Below the pieces are notes generated by a model. It was not told the DNA's origin. It ran no database searches and saw nothing but the letters and a program-made list of their open reading frames with translations. From Paracoccaceae bacterium (GTDB taxonomy: Bacteria; Pseudomonadota; Alphaproteobacteria; Rhodobacterales; Rhodobacteraceae): DNA of 64,000 nt. Every line of letters starts with the position of its first letter. Position 1 is the first letter of the stretch. The position numbers were made by a program, and so were the translations under genes. The stretch covers positions 1-64,000 of the forward strand of contig QWDA01000012.1 in NCBI GenBank assembly GCA_003605175.1, written 5' to 3'. Shown here piece after piece: positions 18,071 to 26,977 of the stretch.

Positions 18071-18193
18071 ATGTTGACACGAGACGATCTGATCCGTGAG
18101 TACCGCAACCGCAGTGCCTCCTGGCCAGCGTTTGCGATCGTCTACGGTATCCTTCTGGGTACCATGGCGCTCACGGCGACCGCCATTCTCTGA
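18071..18193 (+). CDS. Small single-pass membrane protein, 40 residues
   Basis: The frame ATG 18071 to TGA 18193 encodes 40 residues: a charged N-terminus (MLTRDDLIREYRNR) followed by one hydrophobic helix (WPAFAIVYGILLGTMALTAT) and an immediate stop. A good Shine-Dalgarno (GGACGGAGG) lies 7-8 nt upstream. The order charged head then single helix fits a small inner-membrane protein with the N-terminus inside. It is flanked by the dehydrogenase promoter region and by two strong hairpins downstream. Function is unknown. Confidence 0.65.
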   Translation: MLTRDDLIREYRNRSASWPAFAIVYGILLGTMALTATAIL

Positions 18194-18242
18194 CCTGAAC
18201 CCGCGCGTCGCGGACTTGCCCGCGCGACGCCCTCTCCCCCAT

Positions 18243-18311
18243 CCCCTCTCCCGCCGAGAGAGGGGCAGCGCTGGCCGTGACGGTACCGCCTCCCCCTCCC
18301 TCGGGAGGGGG
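18243..18311. terminator. Two strong hairpins between convergent genes
   Basis: Hairpin A is CCCCTCTC/GAGAGGGG at 18243-18265 with a 7-nt loop. Hairpin B is CCCCCTCCC/GGGAGGGGG at 18292-18311 with a very short loop. They separate the stop of the 40-residue gene (+) from the stop of the ABC ATPase gene (-). This is the end of the carnitine cluster transcript on the minus strand. Confidence 0.65.
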
Positions 18312-18336
18312 AAAGAGGGGGAGGGCGCCGAACGCC

Positions 18337-19995
18337 TCAGACGTCGGCCGCCTCGCCGATATTGTCGACCCCACGCTCCTCGAGCAGCGTGGTGAGCCAG
18401 TTCGGATCCATCTCCGGCACCGAGGACAGCAGAAGGTCGGTATAGGGATGGTGCGGCGGCGTGAACATCTCGTCCTTCGGCCCCTGCTCCACCACCTTGC
18501 CCCGCTGCATCACCACCACCTCGTCGGCGATGGAGCGCACCGTGGCGAGGTCGTGGGTGATGAACATGTAGGCCAGCCCCAGCTCCCGCTGGAGCCGGTC
18601 GAGAAGCTTCAGGATCCCCTCCGCCACGAGCTGGTCGAGCGCCGAGGTCACCTCGTCGCAGATGATGAACGAAGGTTCCGCCGCCAGCGCCCGGGCAATG
18701 CCGATCCGCTGCTTCTGCCCGCCCGACAGCTCGGGCGGAAAGCGCGAATAGAACCGCGCCGGATCGAGCTCGATCAGGTCCAGAAGCTCGTCCACCCGCT
18801 GCTTCAACGCCTGCCCGGAAAGACCCGAATAGAACTGCGCCGGCCGGCCGATGATCTCCGAGATCCGCACCTTCGGGTTCAGCGCCGTGTCCGCCATCTG
18901 GTAGATCATCTGCGCCTGGCGAAGCTGGTCGCGGTTCCGGTCGGTGTATTTCTTCGGCAGCGGATCGCCCTTGAACAGCACCTCGCCCTTTGACGGCGGC
19001 AGGAGCCCGGTAATCACCCGCGCCGTGGTGGACTTGCCCGAACCGGACTCGCCGACCACCGCCACGGTCATCCCCGCATGGATGTCGAAGGACACGTCAT
19101 CGAGGATCTTCGGCCCGCCGGTATAGGCCGCATCGACGTTCTTCACCGAGATGATCGGCTTCGACCCGTCCGTCGGCCGCGACTTCTGCGGCCGCTGGAA
19201 GCTCCGCACCGCCCAGAGCGACTTGGTGTAGTCCTCCTTCGGCCGTTCCAGCATCTCGGCGGTCGCTGCTTCTTCCACCTCTTCGCCGCGCAGCAGAACC
19301 TTGATCGTGTCGGCCATCTGCGCCACGACCGCGAGATCGTGAGTGATGTAGATCGCCGCTGTGTTGAACTGGTTCACGATATCGCGGATCGCCGCCAGGA
19401 CCTCGATCTGCGTGGTCACGTCGAGCGCGGTCGTCGGCTCGTCGAAGATGATCAGGTCGGGCCGGCACGACATCGCCATCGCGGTCATCGCCCGCTGCAG
19501 CTGCCCGCCCGACACCTGGTGCGGATAGCGGAACCCGATCTCGGTCGGGTTCGGCAGACGCAGGCGCTCGTAGAGCTCCATCGCGTCTTCCTGCGCCTCC
19601 ATCCGCTTCCTCAGGCGGTAGTGCACCGGCGCCTCGGTGTGCTGGTCGATGATCTTGTGCGCCGGGTTGAACGAGGCCGCCGCCGACTGCGCCACATAGG
19701 CGATCCGCGACCCGCGCAACGCCCGCCGCTCGCTCTCCGAGGCCGTCGTCAGCTCCATCCCGTCGAATTCGATCGACCCGTCCGAGATCCGCGTGCCGTC
19801 GCGGGCATAGCCCATGGCGGCCGCGCCGATGGTGGACTTGCCGGCCCCGGATTCGCCGATCAGGCCCAGAACCTCGCCCCTGTGCAGCGTCAGGTCCACG
19901 CCCTTGATGATCGGCACCCAGGTCTCGTCCGAGTAACCCTCGATCTTGAGATCCCGGATCTTCAGGAGAACGTCCTTTTCCTTGAACTTGCTCAT
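18337..19995 (-). CDS. Peptide/opine-type ABC transporter ATPase, DppD-DppF fusion
   Basis: 552 residues with two complete ATPase domains in one chain. Domain 1 (about 10-265) has GESGAGKST, signature VSGGQLQR and Walker B LIIFDEPTTALD. Domain 2 (about 285-540) has GESGSGKST, LSGGQKQR and FIICDEVTSALD. Oligopeptide-family helix VPEMDPNWL follows the last domain. The protein powers import through the two permeases encoded upstream, separated from the first by 1 nt. A fused DppDF is common in alphaproteobacterial systems. With the adjacent catabolic genes, the likely cargo is carnitine or a related betaine (inference). Confidence 0.9.
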   Translation of the reverse strand: MSKFKEKDVLLKIRDLKIEGYSDETWVPIIKGVDLTLHRGEVLGLIGESGAGKSTIGAAAMGYARDGTRISDGSIEFDGMELTTASESERRALRGSRIAYVAQSAAASFNPAHKIIDQHTEAPVHYRLRKRMEAQEDAMELYERLRLPNPTEIGFRYPHQVSGGQLQRAMTAMAMSCRPDLIIFDEPTTALDVTTQIEVLAAIRDIVNQFNTAAIYITHDLAVVAQMADTIKVLLRGEEVEEAATAEMLERPKEDYTKSLWAVRSFQRPQKSRPTDGSKPIISVKNVDAAYTGGPKILDDVSFDIHAGMTVAVVGESGSGKSTTARVITGLLPPSKGEVLFKGDPLPKKYTDRNRDQLRQAQMIYQMADTALNPKVRISEIIGRPAQFYSGLSGQALKQRVDELLDLIELDPARFYSRFPPELSGGQKQRIGIARALAAEPSFIICDEVTSALDQLVAEGILKLLDRLQRELGLAYMFITHDLATVRSIADEVVVMQRGKVVEQGPKDEMFTPPHHPYTDLLLSSVPEMDPNWLTTLLEERGVDNIGEAADV

Positions 19996-19996
19996 C

Positions 19997-21235
19997 TCAT
20001 TGCTCCTTGAGGCCCGAGGACCGGAACAGCATCCAGTCGACCACGAAGTTGATCGCCACCGTCAGCAGCGCGATGGCCGCGGCCGGGATCAGCGGCGTGA
20101 TGTCCCCGAACGAGATCAGCGTCGCGTTCTCGCGCACCATCGATCCCCAGTCCGCCGTGGGCGGCTGGATGCCGAGTCCGAGGAACGAAAGCCCGGCGAT
20201 CAGGAGGAACACGAAGCAGAACTCCAGCCCGAACTCGGCAATCAGCGGCGCGGTGGAGTTCGGCAGGATCTCCCGCCGGATCAGGTACCAGTCGCGCTCG
20301 CCCCTGAGCTTCGCCGCTTCGATGTAGTCCATGACAACAACGTTTCCTGCGACGGCCCGCGTCAGGCGATACACGCGCGGCGAGTAGATCACCGCCACAA
20401 CGAGAATCAGAACAATCTCGGACGGATTGAAAATGAAGATCCCCGCTTGCCCAAACACGAACGCGGCCACGATGGACACACCAATTCCAATTGCCAAACT
20501 CACGGCACCGTACACAATCGCTGCAAGGAACAGGACCGCAACGAGTACCGCAAAGACAAACAACAGCCAGAAGCTCGTGCTGTTGGAGGCAAGCGATCCA
20601 CCGAAAATCGACAGCATCAGGAGCGCGAAGATCAAGGATGGCACCGACATCACAACGTCCGCGATGCGTCCCATGGCCTGATCGAACCAGCCGCCCTTAA
20701 CGGCGGCCAGAAGTCCCGCCATCGCTCCCAGAATGAACGCCAGCAGCGTTCCCACCAATGCCAGAGAGACTGTGTTCCGTGCCCCGAAGATGATCCGAGA
20801 GAACATGTCGCGGCCCAGCTGATCGGCGCCGAGAAGCATGTTCTCATCCGCCGGCGCGAAGGCCGAGGAGATCACCTCGGCCTCGCCATGGGGCGCGATC
20901 CAGGGCGCGAAGATCCCGGCGATCGCGTAGGTGAAGATCACGAACATCCCGAACGACGCCGTGAGCGGTGCGGTGCGCAGCTCCTTGGCGAGGTTCTTCG
21001 ACGCGATCTGGATCAGGAACTCCCGGAACGCATAGGAGATGCCGGCCGAAACCGCGATCAGCGCCGCCGAGATCGCGACGAAGCGCAGCGCCGCGACACC
21101 GCCGATGATGCCGAGAACGAAGGAGACCAGGGTCAGCGAGAACAGGAGCATGAAAGTGCCCCGCTTCTCGAAATAGGCCGCGAGGCAGGAGGCCCCGATC
21201 AGCGCGACGTAGTAGCCAATGACGAAGATACTCAT
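19997..21235 (-). CDS. Peptide-type ABC permease, DppC-like, with extra membrane segments
   Basis: 412 residues, longer than the roughly 300 usual for DppC. An N-terminal extension (about 1-75) adds three or four helices before the usual RTAPLTASFGMF start of DppC. The core has LLGADQLGRDMFSRII and the EAA loop YIEAAKLRGERDWYLIRREILPN. Between GRIADVVMSVPSLIFALLML and the EAA loop there is an inserted hydrophobic segment of about 55-60 residues (starting SNSTSFWLLF). The part of the gene covering the core and insert (about 20340-20790) is clearly AT-richer than its flanks. ATG 21235 has GAGGG upstream. Confidence 0.85.
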   Translation of the reverse strand: MSIFVIGYYVALIGASCLAAYFEKRGTFMLLFSLTLVSFVLGIIGGVAALRFVAISAALIAVSAGISYAFREFLIQIASKNLAKELRTAPLTASFGMFVIFTYAIAGIFAPWIAPHGEAEVISSAFAPADENMLLGADQLGRDMFSRIIFGARNTVSLALVGTLLAFILGAMAGLLAAVKGGWFDQAMGRIADVVMSVPSLIFALLMLSIFGGSLASNSTSFWLLFVFAVLVAVLFLAAIVYGAVSLAIGIGVSIVAAFVFGQAGIFIFNPSEIVLILVVAVIYSPRVYRLTRAVAGNVVVMDYIEAAKLRGERDWYLIRREILPNSTAPLIAEFGLEFCFVFLLIAGLSFLGLGIQPPTADWGSMVRENATLISFGDITPLIPAAAIALLTVAINFVVDWMLFRSSGLKEQ

Positions 21236-21245
21236 GACGCCGCCC

Positions 21246-22202
21246 TCACTTCGGATGCCGCAGACGCGGGTTGGTGAGGATTGCCCCCACATCCGCCGCG
21301 AGATTGAGAAGGATGAAAGTGGCCGCAAAGATCAGGCAGCAGGCCTGCACGATCGGAAAATCGCGCTTCTGCACCGAGTCGACCAGAAGCTGGCCGATGC
21401 CGGGATAGACGAACACCACCTCGACCAGCACCACCCCGGTGATCAGGTAGGCGAGGTTCAGCGCGACCACGTTGATGATCGGCGCCCAGGCATTCGGCAG
21501 CGCGTGCTTGACGATCACCTTCCAGGGCGGCGCACCCTTGAGCCGCGCCATCTCGATATAGGGCGAGGCGAGGAGGTTGATGATCGCCGCGCGCGTCATC
21601 CGCATCATGTGCGCGGTCACCACCAGCACCAGCGTCAGCGCCGGCAGGAAGGAGCGGTGCAGCAGGTCGACGAAGCTCATGTCGCTCGACAGGCTCGAGA
21701 TGGCCGGGAACATCTGCCACTTCACCGCGAAATAGAGGATCAGGATGTAGCCCAGGAAGAACTCCGGGCTCGAGATCGAGGTGAGGGTCAGCACGTTGGC
21801 GACCCGGTCGAACAGGGTGTTCCGCAGGAGCGCCACGACGATCCCCAGAAGGATCGAGATCGGCACCGCGATCGCCGCCGCGTAGCTCGCGAGGAAGAGC
21901 GTATTGACGAAACGCCCCGCGATCGCCGTGCTCACCTTCTCGCCGCTCACCAGGGAAGTCCCGAAATCGCCCTGCACCGCACCGATGAGCCAGTGGAAAT
22001 AGCGGACAATGGCCGGCTGATCGAGGCCGAGGCGATCGCGCAGAGCCGCCAGGGTCTCTGCGGTGGCGCCCTGGCCGAGCACGGCCTGGGCCACATCGCC
22101 GGGCAAGAGCTCGACAGCGAAGAAGATCAGGATCGACACCACAAGAAGTGTGATCAACCCGTAGCCAAGCCGTTTCCCGACAAGGCGCAAGATGTCCCCC
22201 AT
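21246..22202 (-). CDS. Peptide-type ABC permease, DppB-like
   Basis: 318 residues, six helices. Canonical features are the N-terminal KRLGYGLITLLVVSILIFF, the LPGD motif, YFHWLIGAVQGDFGTSL and the EAA loop YIEMARLKGAPPWKVIVKHALPNA. It pairs with the DppC-like permease 10 nt downstream to form the translocation channel. The 203-nt spacer to the binding-protein gene holds a stable hairpin. Confidence 0.92.
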   Translation of the reverse strand: MGDILRLVGKRLGYGLITLLVVSILIFFAVELLPGDVAQAVLGQGATAETLAALRDRLGLDQPAIVRYFHWLIGAVQGDFGTSLVSGEKVSTAIAGRFVNTLFLASYAAAIAVPISILLGIVVALLRNTLFDRVANVLTLTSISSPEFFLGYILILYFAVKWQMFPAISSLSSDMSFVDLLHRSFLPALTLVLVVTAHMMRMTRAAIINLLASPYIEMARLKGAPPWKVIVKHALPNAWAPIINVVALNLAYLITGVVLVEVVFVYPGIGQLLVDSVQKRDFPIVQACCLIFAATFILLNLAADVGAILTNPRLRHPK

Positions 22203-22299
22203 TTATCCCTCCTGTTGCCGACGGCCATCCCCGCCGCCATTGATTATTATTTGTTCCTGCGCCCCGGGCACCGGGCAACCGCCCGGGCCGGAACGAAAA

Positions 22300-22330
22300 G
22301 CGCCGGACCCGGGCCTTCCGGATCCGGCGC
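22300..22330 (-). terminator. Intra-operon hairpin downstream of the binding-protein gene
   Basis: GCGCCGGA and TCCGGCGC form an 8-bp stem around a GC-rich loop that can itself pair (CCGGA/TCCGG), in the 203-nt gap between the binding-protein stop (22406) and the permease start (22202). Such elements normally protect the binding-protein message and reduce read-through to the permeases. Confidence 0.55.
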
Positions 22331-22405
22331 GATGTCATCCGGCCGCGCTTCGCGCCTGCCGCCCGTCCAGTTTCGGGGACCGCGTGCTCATTGCGGCCGC
22401 GGTCC

Positions 22406-24013
22406 TTAAGAGAACCACCACCGGCTGGCGGCCCGGCATCCGTCCATCTCCCAGCTCGCCGCGAGCTGGCCGCTGTTCTGCACCTTCGCATGGTGGGCGT
22501 AGGTGAAGTTCCGGAAGAACGGGATGATCGTGCCGCCGTCGTCGCGCGCGATAACCGCCATCTCGCGGTAGATATCGGCACGCTTGGCGTCGTCGAGCTC
22601 GCCCTTGCCCTCGAGCAGAAGCTCGTTGAAGCGCGGGTTCTTCCAATGACTCTCGTTCCACGCCGCGTCGTCCTTGTAGGCCAGCGTGTACATCACGTCC
22701 GGCGTCGGACGCGCACCCCAGGCCACGACGCAGAACGGCTTCTTCAGCCAGACGTCGGAATAGTAGCCGTCGGACGGCTCGCGCACGACCTTGACGTCGA
22801 TGCCCGCCGCCTTGGCCTGCTCGGCATAGAGCACGCAGAGATCGACCGCGCCCGAGAACACCGAATCGGTGGTCGAGAGGCTGACCGAGAGCCCTTCCGC
22901 CCCGGCCTTCTTCAGAAGCGCCTTCGCCTTGTCGGGATCATAGCTCAGCTGCTCCACCCCGTCGGGATAGTAGGGCTGCGCCGGCGAATGGTGGAAATCG
23001 TTCCCCGGGATCGCCGCGCCGAATGCGATCTTCTCGACGATCTCGTCGCGGTTCATGGCAAGCTTCAGCGCCATCCGCACATCGACATTGTCGAAGGGCG
23101 CCTGGTCGCAGAACATCGGCATGGTGATCGCCGAGGCCGAAGGCACGTTCTCGACCACGATGTTCGGATCGCGGGCCAGAAGCGCCATCGTCTTGAGCTC
23201 GATCGACGACACCGCATCGACATCGCCCGTGACGAGTGCCGCCTGCCGTGCGTTCGGATCGTTCAGCGCCAGCATCTCGACCGCGTCGAAATAGGCGCCT
23301 TCGAGGTGCCAGCCCTCGTGCCGCGACAGCTTGAAGCCGATGCCGAATGCGCCCTCGTCGATCTTGTAGGGGCCGGTGCCGTCGCCCGATTCCCAATCGA
23401 TCGTGCCGTCATCCTTCGCCGGGCAGATGCAGAGGTGATAATCGGTCATCAGCCAGGGCAGGTCGGCGTTCGGCCCGGTGAGCTTGATGACCACGGTGTA
23501 GTCGTCCGGCTTGGTGATATCCTCGACATCCGCCAGAAGCGCCTTGGCCGCCGAGGTCGTCGCATCGCCGCGGTGGAAGTTGAGCGAGGCGATCACGTCG
23601 TCGGCAGTCATCTTCTTGCCGGAGTGGAAGCTGACGTTCTCGCGCAGCTTGAAGGTCCACTCGGCCGCATCCGGCGTCGCCGTCCATTCGCTCGCGACAT
23701 CGCCGCCCAGCGTCTGGTCGGTATTGATCAGCGTCAGGTAGCTGCGATGGGTATGGGCCAGGAAGATCTGCTGGATCGACAGATAGGTCCCCGGGTCATG
23801 GCTGTCCGAGGAGTTGTTGTCGTGGATCCCCACCCGGAACACGCCGCCCGACTTGGGCTGCGCCGCCGCCTGCTTCGTCCAGAGGCCGGTCGCGGTCGTC
23901 GCGGAGATCCCCGCGGCCATCGCCGTGGACATGAAGGACCGCCGCGAGACACGGCCTGCGCGCGCGGCCTCGGCCAGCTTGTCCATCAGGTCTCGCTGTA
24001 CATTCGTGGTCAT
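22406..24013 (-). CDS. Peptide/betaine-type ABC substrate-binding protein (SBP family 5), copy 1
   Basis: 535 residues. A Tat-type signal (VSRRSFMSTAMAAG) is followed by a mature protein of the DppA/OppA (SBP_bac_5) family: WTFKLRENVSFHSGKKMTADDV, then NRDEIVEKIAFG and YDPDKAKALLKKAG. ATG 24013 is chosen since the upstream extension is Arg/Cys-rich and unlike a signal. It heads the importer operon (binding protein, DppB, DppC, DppDF). It is a paralogue of the binding protein at 31748-33334, with matching stretches such as NFHRGDATTSAAK and AWNESHWKNPRF. Ligand is inferred from context to be carnitine, gamma-butyrobetaine or a similar betaine. Confidence 0.87.
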   Translation of the reverse strand: MTTNVQRDLMDKLAEAARAGRVSRRSFMSTAMAAGISATTATGLWTKQAAAQPKSGGVFRVGIHDNNSSDSHDPGTYLSIQQIFLAHTHRSYLTLINTDQTLGGDVASEWTATPDAAEWTFKLRENVSFHSGKKMTADDVIASLNFHRGDATTSAAKALLADVEDITKPDDYTVVIKLTGPNADLPWLMTDYHLCICPAKDDGTIDWESGDGTGPYKIDEGAFGIGFKLSRHEGWHLEGAYFDAVEMLALNDPNARQAALVTGDVDAVSSIELKTMALLARDPNIVVENVPSASAITMPMFCDQAPFDNVDVRMALKLAMNRDEIVEKIAFGAAIPGNDFHHSPAQPYYPDGVEQLSYDPDKAKALLKKAGAEGLSVSLSTTDSVFSGAVDLCVLYAEQAKAAGIDVKVVREPSDGYYSDVWLKKPFCVVAWGARPTPDVMYTLAYKDDAAWNESHWKNPRFNELLLEGKGELDDAKRADIYREMAVIARDDGGTIIPFFRNFTYAHHAKVQNSGQLAASWEMDGCRAASRWWFS

Positions 24014-24191
24014 GATGTTTTCCCAGTTGTAGCATTTTCTGCGAGCGCGTTCGATCCGGTGCGGCTCTGTCCAGCGTTGTTCCCCTCCGGGAACCTTCGG
24101 GGCTGCCCGAATGCGACATGTCTGTAGCAAAACACGAACCACGCCGGGCATCCAGCCCCCGCGTCGGAGAAAATCAGGACTGCCCGCTCCT

Positions 24192-24977
24192 CTAGCGCCC
24201 CTTCCAGACCGGCGATCGTTTCTCCGCAAAGGCCAGTGCGCCCTCTTTCTGGTCCTCCGAGCCGTAGAGCCGGTCGACCGTGGCGAACTGACGCTTGGTG
24301 ATCCGGTTCAGCGCGTCCTGGAACGCCATGTCCTCGGCCTCGCGCACCACTTCCTTGATCGCCGCGTAGACCAGCGGCGGTCCGGATTCGAGGAGCCGGG
24401 CCAGATCCCAAGCGGCGCCGCGCAGCGCCTCCGGGGCGGTGATCACCTTCAGGATCCCCCAGCGCAGCGCCTCGCCGGCGTCGAACCAGCGCCCGGTCAG
24501 GAGGAGGTCCATCGCCACATGGTAGGGGATTCGCTTCGGCAGCCTGATCGAGGCCGCATCCGCGACGGTCCCCGAGCGGATCTCGGGCAGCGCGAAGGTG
24601 GCATTGTCCGAGGCGAGGATCAGGTCGCAGGAAAGCGCCAGTTCCAGCCCGCCGCCGCAGCAGATCCCGTTCACCGCGCAGATCACCGGCTTGTTCATGT
24701 TCGGCAGTTCCTGCAACCCGCCGAACCCGCCCACACCGTAATCGCCGTCCACCGCATCGCCCGCCGCGGCCGCCTTCAGGTCCCAGCCCGGGCAGAAGAA
24801 CTTCTCGCCCTCCGCGCGCAGGATCGCCACCCGCAGATCCGGATCGTCGCGGAAGCTTCGGAAGGTCTCGCCCATGATCCGGCTGGTGGCGAGGTCGATC
24901 GCGTTGGCCTTGGGCCGGTCGAGCGTGACCTCCAGGATGCCACCCTCGCGGCGGGTGCGAATGGGTCCGTCTGTCAT
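24192..24977 (-). CDS. caiD: Carnitinyl-CoA dehydratase / crotonobetainyl-CoA hydratase (CaiD-like)
   Basis: 261 residues of the crotonase family, closely matching the E. coli CaiD pattern as I remember it: ILEVTLDRPKANAIDL near the N-terminus, FRDDPDLRVAIL, GWDLKAAAAGDA, and the ending LAFAEKRSPVWKGR. The two active-site glutamates of CaiD are kept, in GGGLELAL and FALPEIRSG. It should add water to crotonobetainyl-CoA to give L-carnitinyl-CoA, or the reverse. Its start overlaps the stop of the CoA ligase gene by 4 nt. Confidence 0.87.
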   Translation of the reverse strand: MTDGPIRTRREGGILEVTLDRPKANAIDLATSRIMGETFRSFRDDPDLRVAILRAEGEKFFCPGWDLKAAAAGDAVDGDYGVGGFGGLQELPNMNKPVICAVNGICCGGGLELALSCDLILASDNATFALPEIRSGTVADAASIRLPKRIPYHVAMDLLLTGRWFDAGEALRWGILKVITAPEALRGAAWDLARLLESGPPLVYAAIKEVVREAEDMAFQDALNRITKRQFATVDRLYGSEDQKEGALAFAEKRSPVWKGR

Positions 24978-26977
24978 GCCTTTGTCTCCCTTTCCCGCAT
25001 CAGGGCGTCGACCGCGACCGCGCCGGTCTTCGTCAGTATGAGCGGATTGATCTCGATCTCTTCCAGTTCCGGCGCCTCCGACAACATCGCCTCCAAGGCC
25101 ATCGCCGCCGCCACCGCCGCACCCAGATCGGGCCGCGCCCGGCCCCGGTAGCCGTCGAGGAGAGGCCAGAGCCTGAGCCGCCGGAAGCCGTCCGCGATCT
25201 CCTCCGGCACCACCGGCAGGACCAGCGTGACGATATCGGCCAGAAGCTCCGCCGCGACACCGCCGATGCCCAGCGTCAGCACCGCGCCGTAGACCGGGTC
25301 GCGCCGCACCGCGAGGATGGCCTCGGCGAGCCCGCCCGCCACCATCTCTTCGGCAAGGTACCCCGTCGCCCCCGCCATCTCCGCCGCGCCCTCGAGCGTG
25401 GCGAGGTTCAGCCGCACCGCACCGGCCTCGGTCTTGTGCGCGAAGCCGAGCCCCTTCAGCGCGAAGGGCGGCACCAATGCCCGCGCCGCCTCGGCAAGCT
25501 CCGAAAGCGTCGTCGCCGAGACGCCGCGCGGCACCGCGATCCCCGCCGCTCTCAGCCGCGCCTTGGCCGCATCCTCCGAGAGAAGCCCGCAGCGACCCGC
25601 CGCATCGGGCGGAAACGGCCGCCAGCCGGGCCGCCCCGCCGGCGTCGCCGCCGCCGCCACCGCCGCAAGCGCCGTCTCGAACCCCGCCAGCGACACCACG
25701 CCCTCCGCCGCGTAACTCTCCGCAACCGCTTCGTCGCTCGCCTCGGCCAGCGAGGTCACCGCGAAGGCAGGCCGGCCGGTCCGCCTTCCCGCCTCGGCCA
25801 CCGCCGCCATGGCGGGGGCGAAGCTCGACGGGTCGCAGCGATCGCCGCGCGGCGGGTCGATCACGAAGAGGCCGGCATCCATGCCCGCGAGCATGGCGGA
25901 AAACACCGCCGCCGTCTTCTCCCGGTCTCCCCAGATGAAGGTCTGGTAATCCAGCGGATTGGCAAGCGCGACCATCGGTCCGAGCACCGGCGCGAGCGCC
26001 GCCCGCGCCGCCGCGTCGGGCTCGGGAAAATCGAGCGCCGTTCCCGCCGCAAGGTCGGCGACGAGCCCCGCCTCGCCACCCGAACAGGCGCAGGCAGAAA
26101 CCCTCCGCCCCGGCAGCGGCCCGACCCCGTGAAAGATCTTAAGGACCTCCAGGAGCTCGGAAAGCGTCGCCACCTCGGCGATCCCCGCCTGCCGGAGGAA
26201 CGCGCTCGAGACCGCCCCGTCCCCGGCCATCGCCGCGGTATGCGAGGCCGCGGCCCGCGCCCCGCCCGCGCTCCTGCCGCCCTTCAGCACCGCCACGCCC
26301 TTGCCCGCCGCCCGCGCCGCCTCGGCCATCGCCGCCAGCGCCACCGCATCGCCGACCCCTTCGAGATAGAAGCCGATCGCCGTCACCCGCGGGTCGGCGA
26401 TGAGCGCCGAGGCGATCTCCGCCGCCCCGCATTGCGCCGCGTTGCCGAGACAGGCGACATAGGCCACCGGCAACCCGCGCCGCTGCATGGTGAGGTTGAT
26501 CGCGATGTTCGACGATTGCGAGACGATCGCCACGCCGCGCGCGACACGGCAGCCGCCATGCTGGTCGGGCCAGATCGCCGCGCCGTCGAGATAGTTCAGC
26601 ACCCCGTAGCAGTTCGGCCCGAGGATCGGCATCGCGCCGGCCGCCGCCACCAGTTCGGCCTGCAGCCCGGCAGCGCCGTTCTCGGACCAGCCCGAGGCGA
26701 AGCAGATCGCCCCGCCCGCCCCCATGGCGGAAAGCTCGCGCACGACCTTGACCGTCGCATGGCGGTTCACGCCCACGAAGCAGGCATCCGGCACCCCCGG
26801 CAGGGCGCCAGGCGACGGGTAGGCGCGCAACCCGCCGATCTCGCCCTTCGACGGATGCACCGGCCAGACGTCGCCCTGGAACCGCATCTTCGCGCATTGC
26901 GCGACGACGTTCCGTCCCCAGCCTCCGCCCAGGACGGCGATGGAGCGCGGCCGGAACAGAGGCGAGAGGTCGCGCAT
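24974..26977 (-). CDS. ADP-forming acyl-CoA synthetase (acetate-CoA ligase type, fused alpha-beta)
   Basis: 667 residues. The N-terminal half (about 1-450) is a CoA-binding plus succinyl-CoA-synthetase-alpha-like unit starting LFRPRSIAVLGG, with the phospho-histidine motif ASHTAAMAG. The C-terminal third is an ATP-grasp domain (SEDAAKARLRAAGIAVPRG; KGLGFAHKTEAGAV). It would join an acid to CoA using ATP and release ADP and phosphate. In context it is the candidate activator of gamma-butyrobetaine, crotonobetaine or carnitine, a job done by AMP-forming CaiC in enterics. It overlaps the dehydrogenase gene by one base (TGATG) and caiD by 4 nt. The substrate is inference. Confidence 0.85.
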   Translation of the reverse strand: MRDLSPLFRPRSIAVLGGGWGRNVVAQCAKMRFQGDVWPVHPSKGEIGGLRAYPSPGALPGVPDACFVGVNRHATVKVVRELSAMGAGGAICFASGWSENGAAGLQAELVAAAGAMPILGPNCYGVLNYLDGAAIWPDQHGGCRVARGVAIVSQSSNIAINLTMQRRGLPVAYVACLGNAAQCGAAEIASALIADPRVTAIGFYLEGVGDAVALAAMAEAARAAGKGVAVLKGGRSAGGARAAASHTAAMAGDGAVSSAFLRQAGIAEVATLSELLEVLKIFHGVGPLPGRRVSACACSGGEAGLVADLAAGTALDFPEPDAAARAALAPVLGPMVALANPLDYQTFIWGDREKTAAVFSAMLAGMDAGLFVIDPPRGDRCDPSSFAPAMAAVAEAGRRTGRPAFAVTSLAEASDEAVAESYAAEGVVSLAGFETALAAVAAAATPAGRPGWRPFPPDAAGRCGLLSEDAAKARLRAAGIAVPRGVSATTLSELAEAARALVPPFALKGLGFAHKTEAGAVRLNLATLEGAAEMAGATGYLAEEMVAGGLAEAILAVRRDPVYGAVLTLGIGGVAAELLADIVTLVLPVVPEEIADGFRRLRLWPLLDGYRGRARPDLGAAVAAAMALEAMLSEAPELEEIEINPLILTKTGAVAVDALMRERETKA

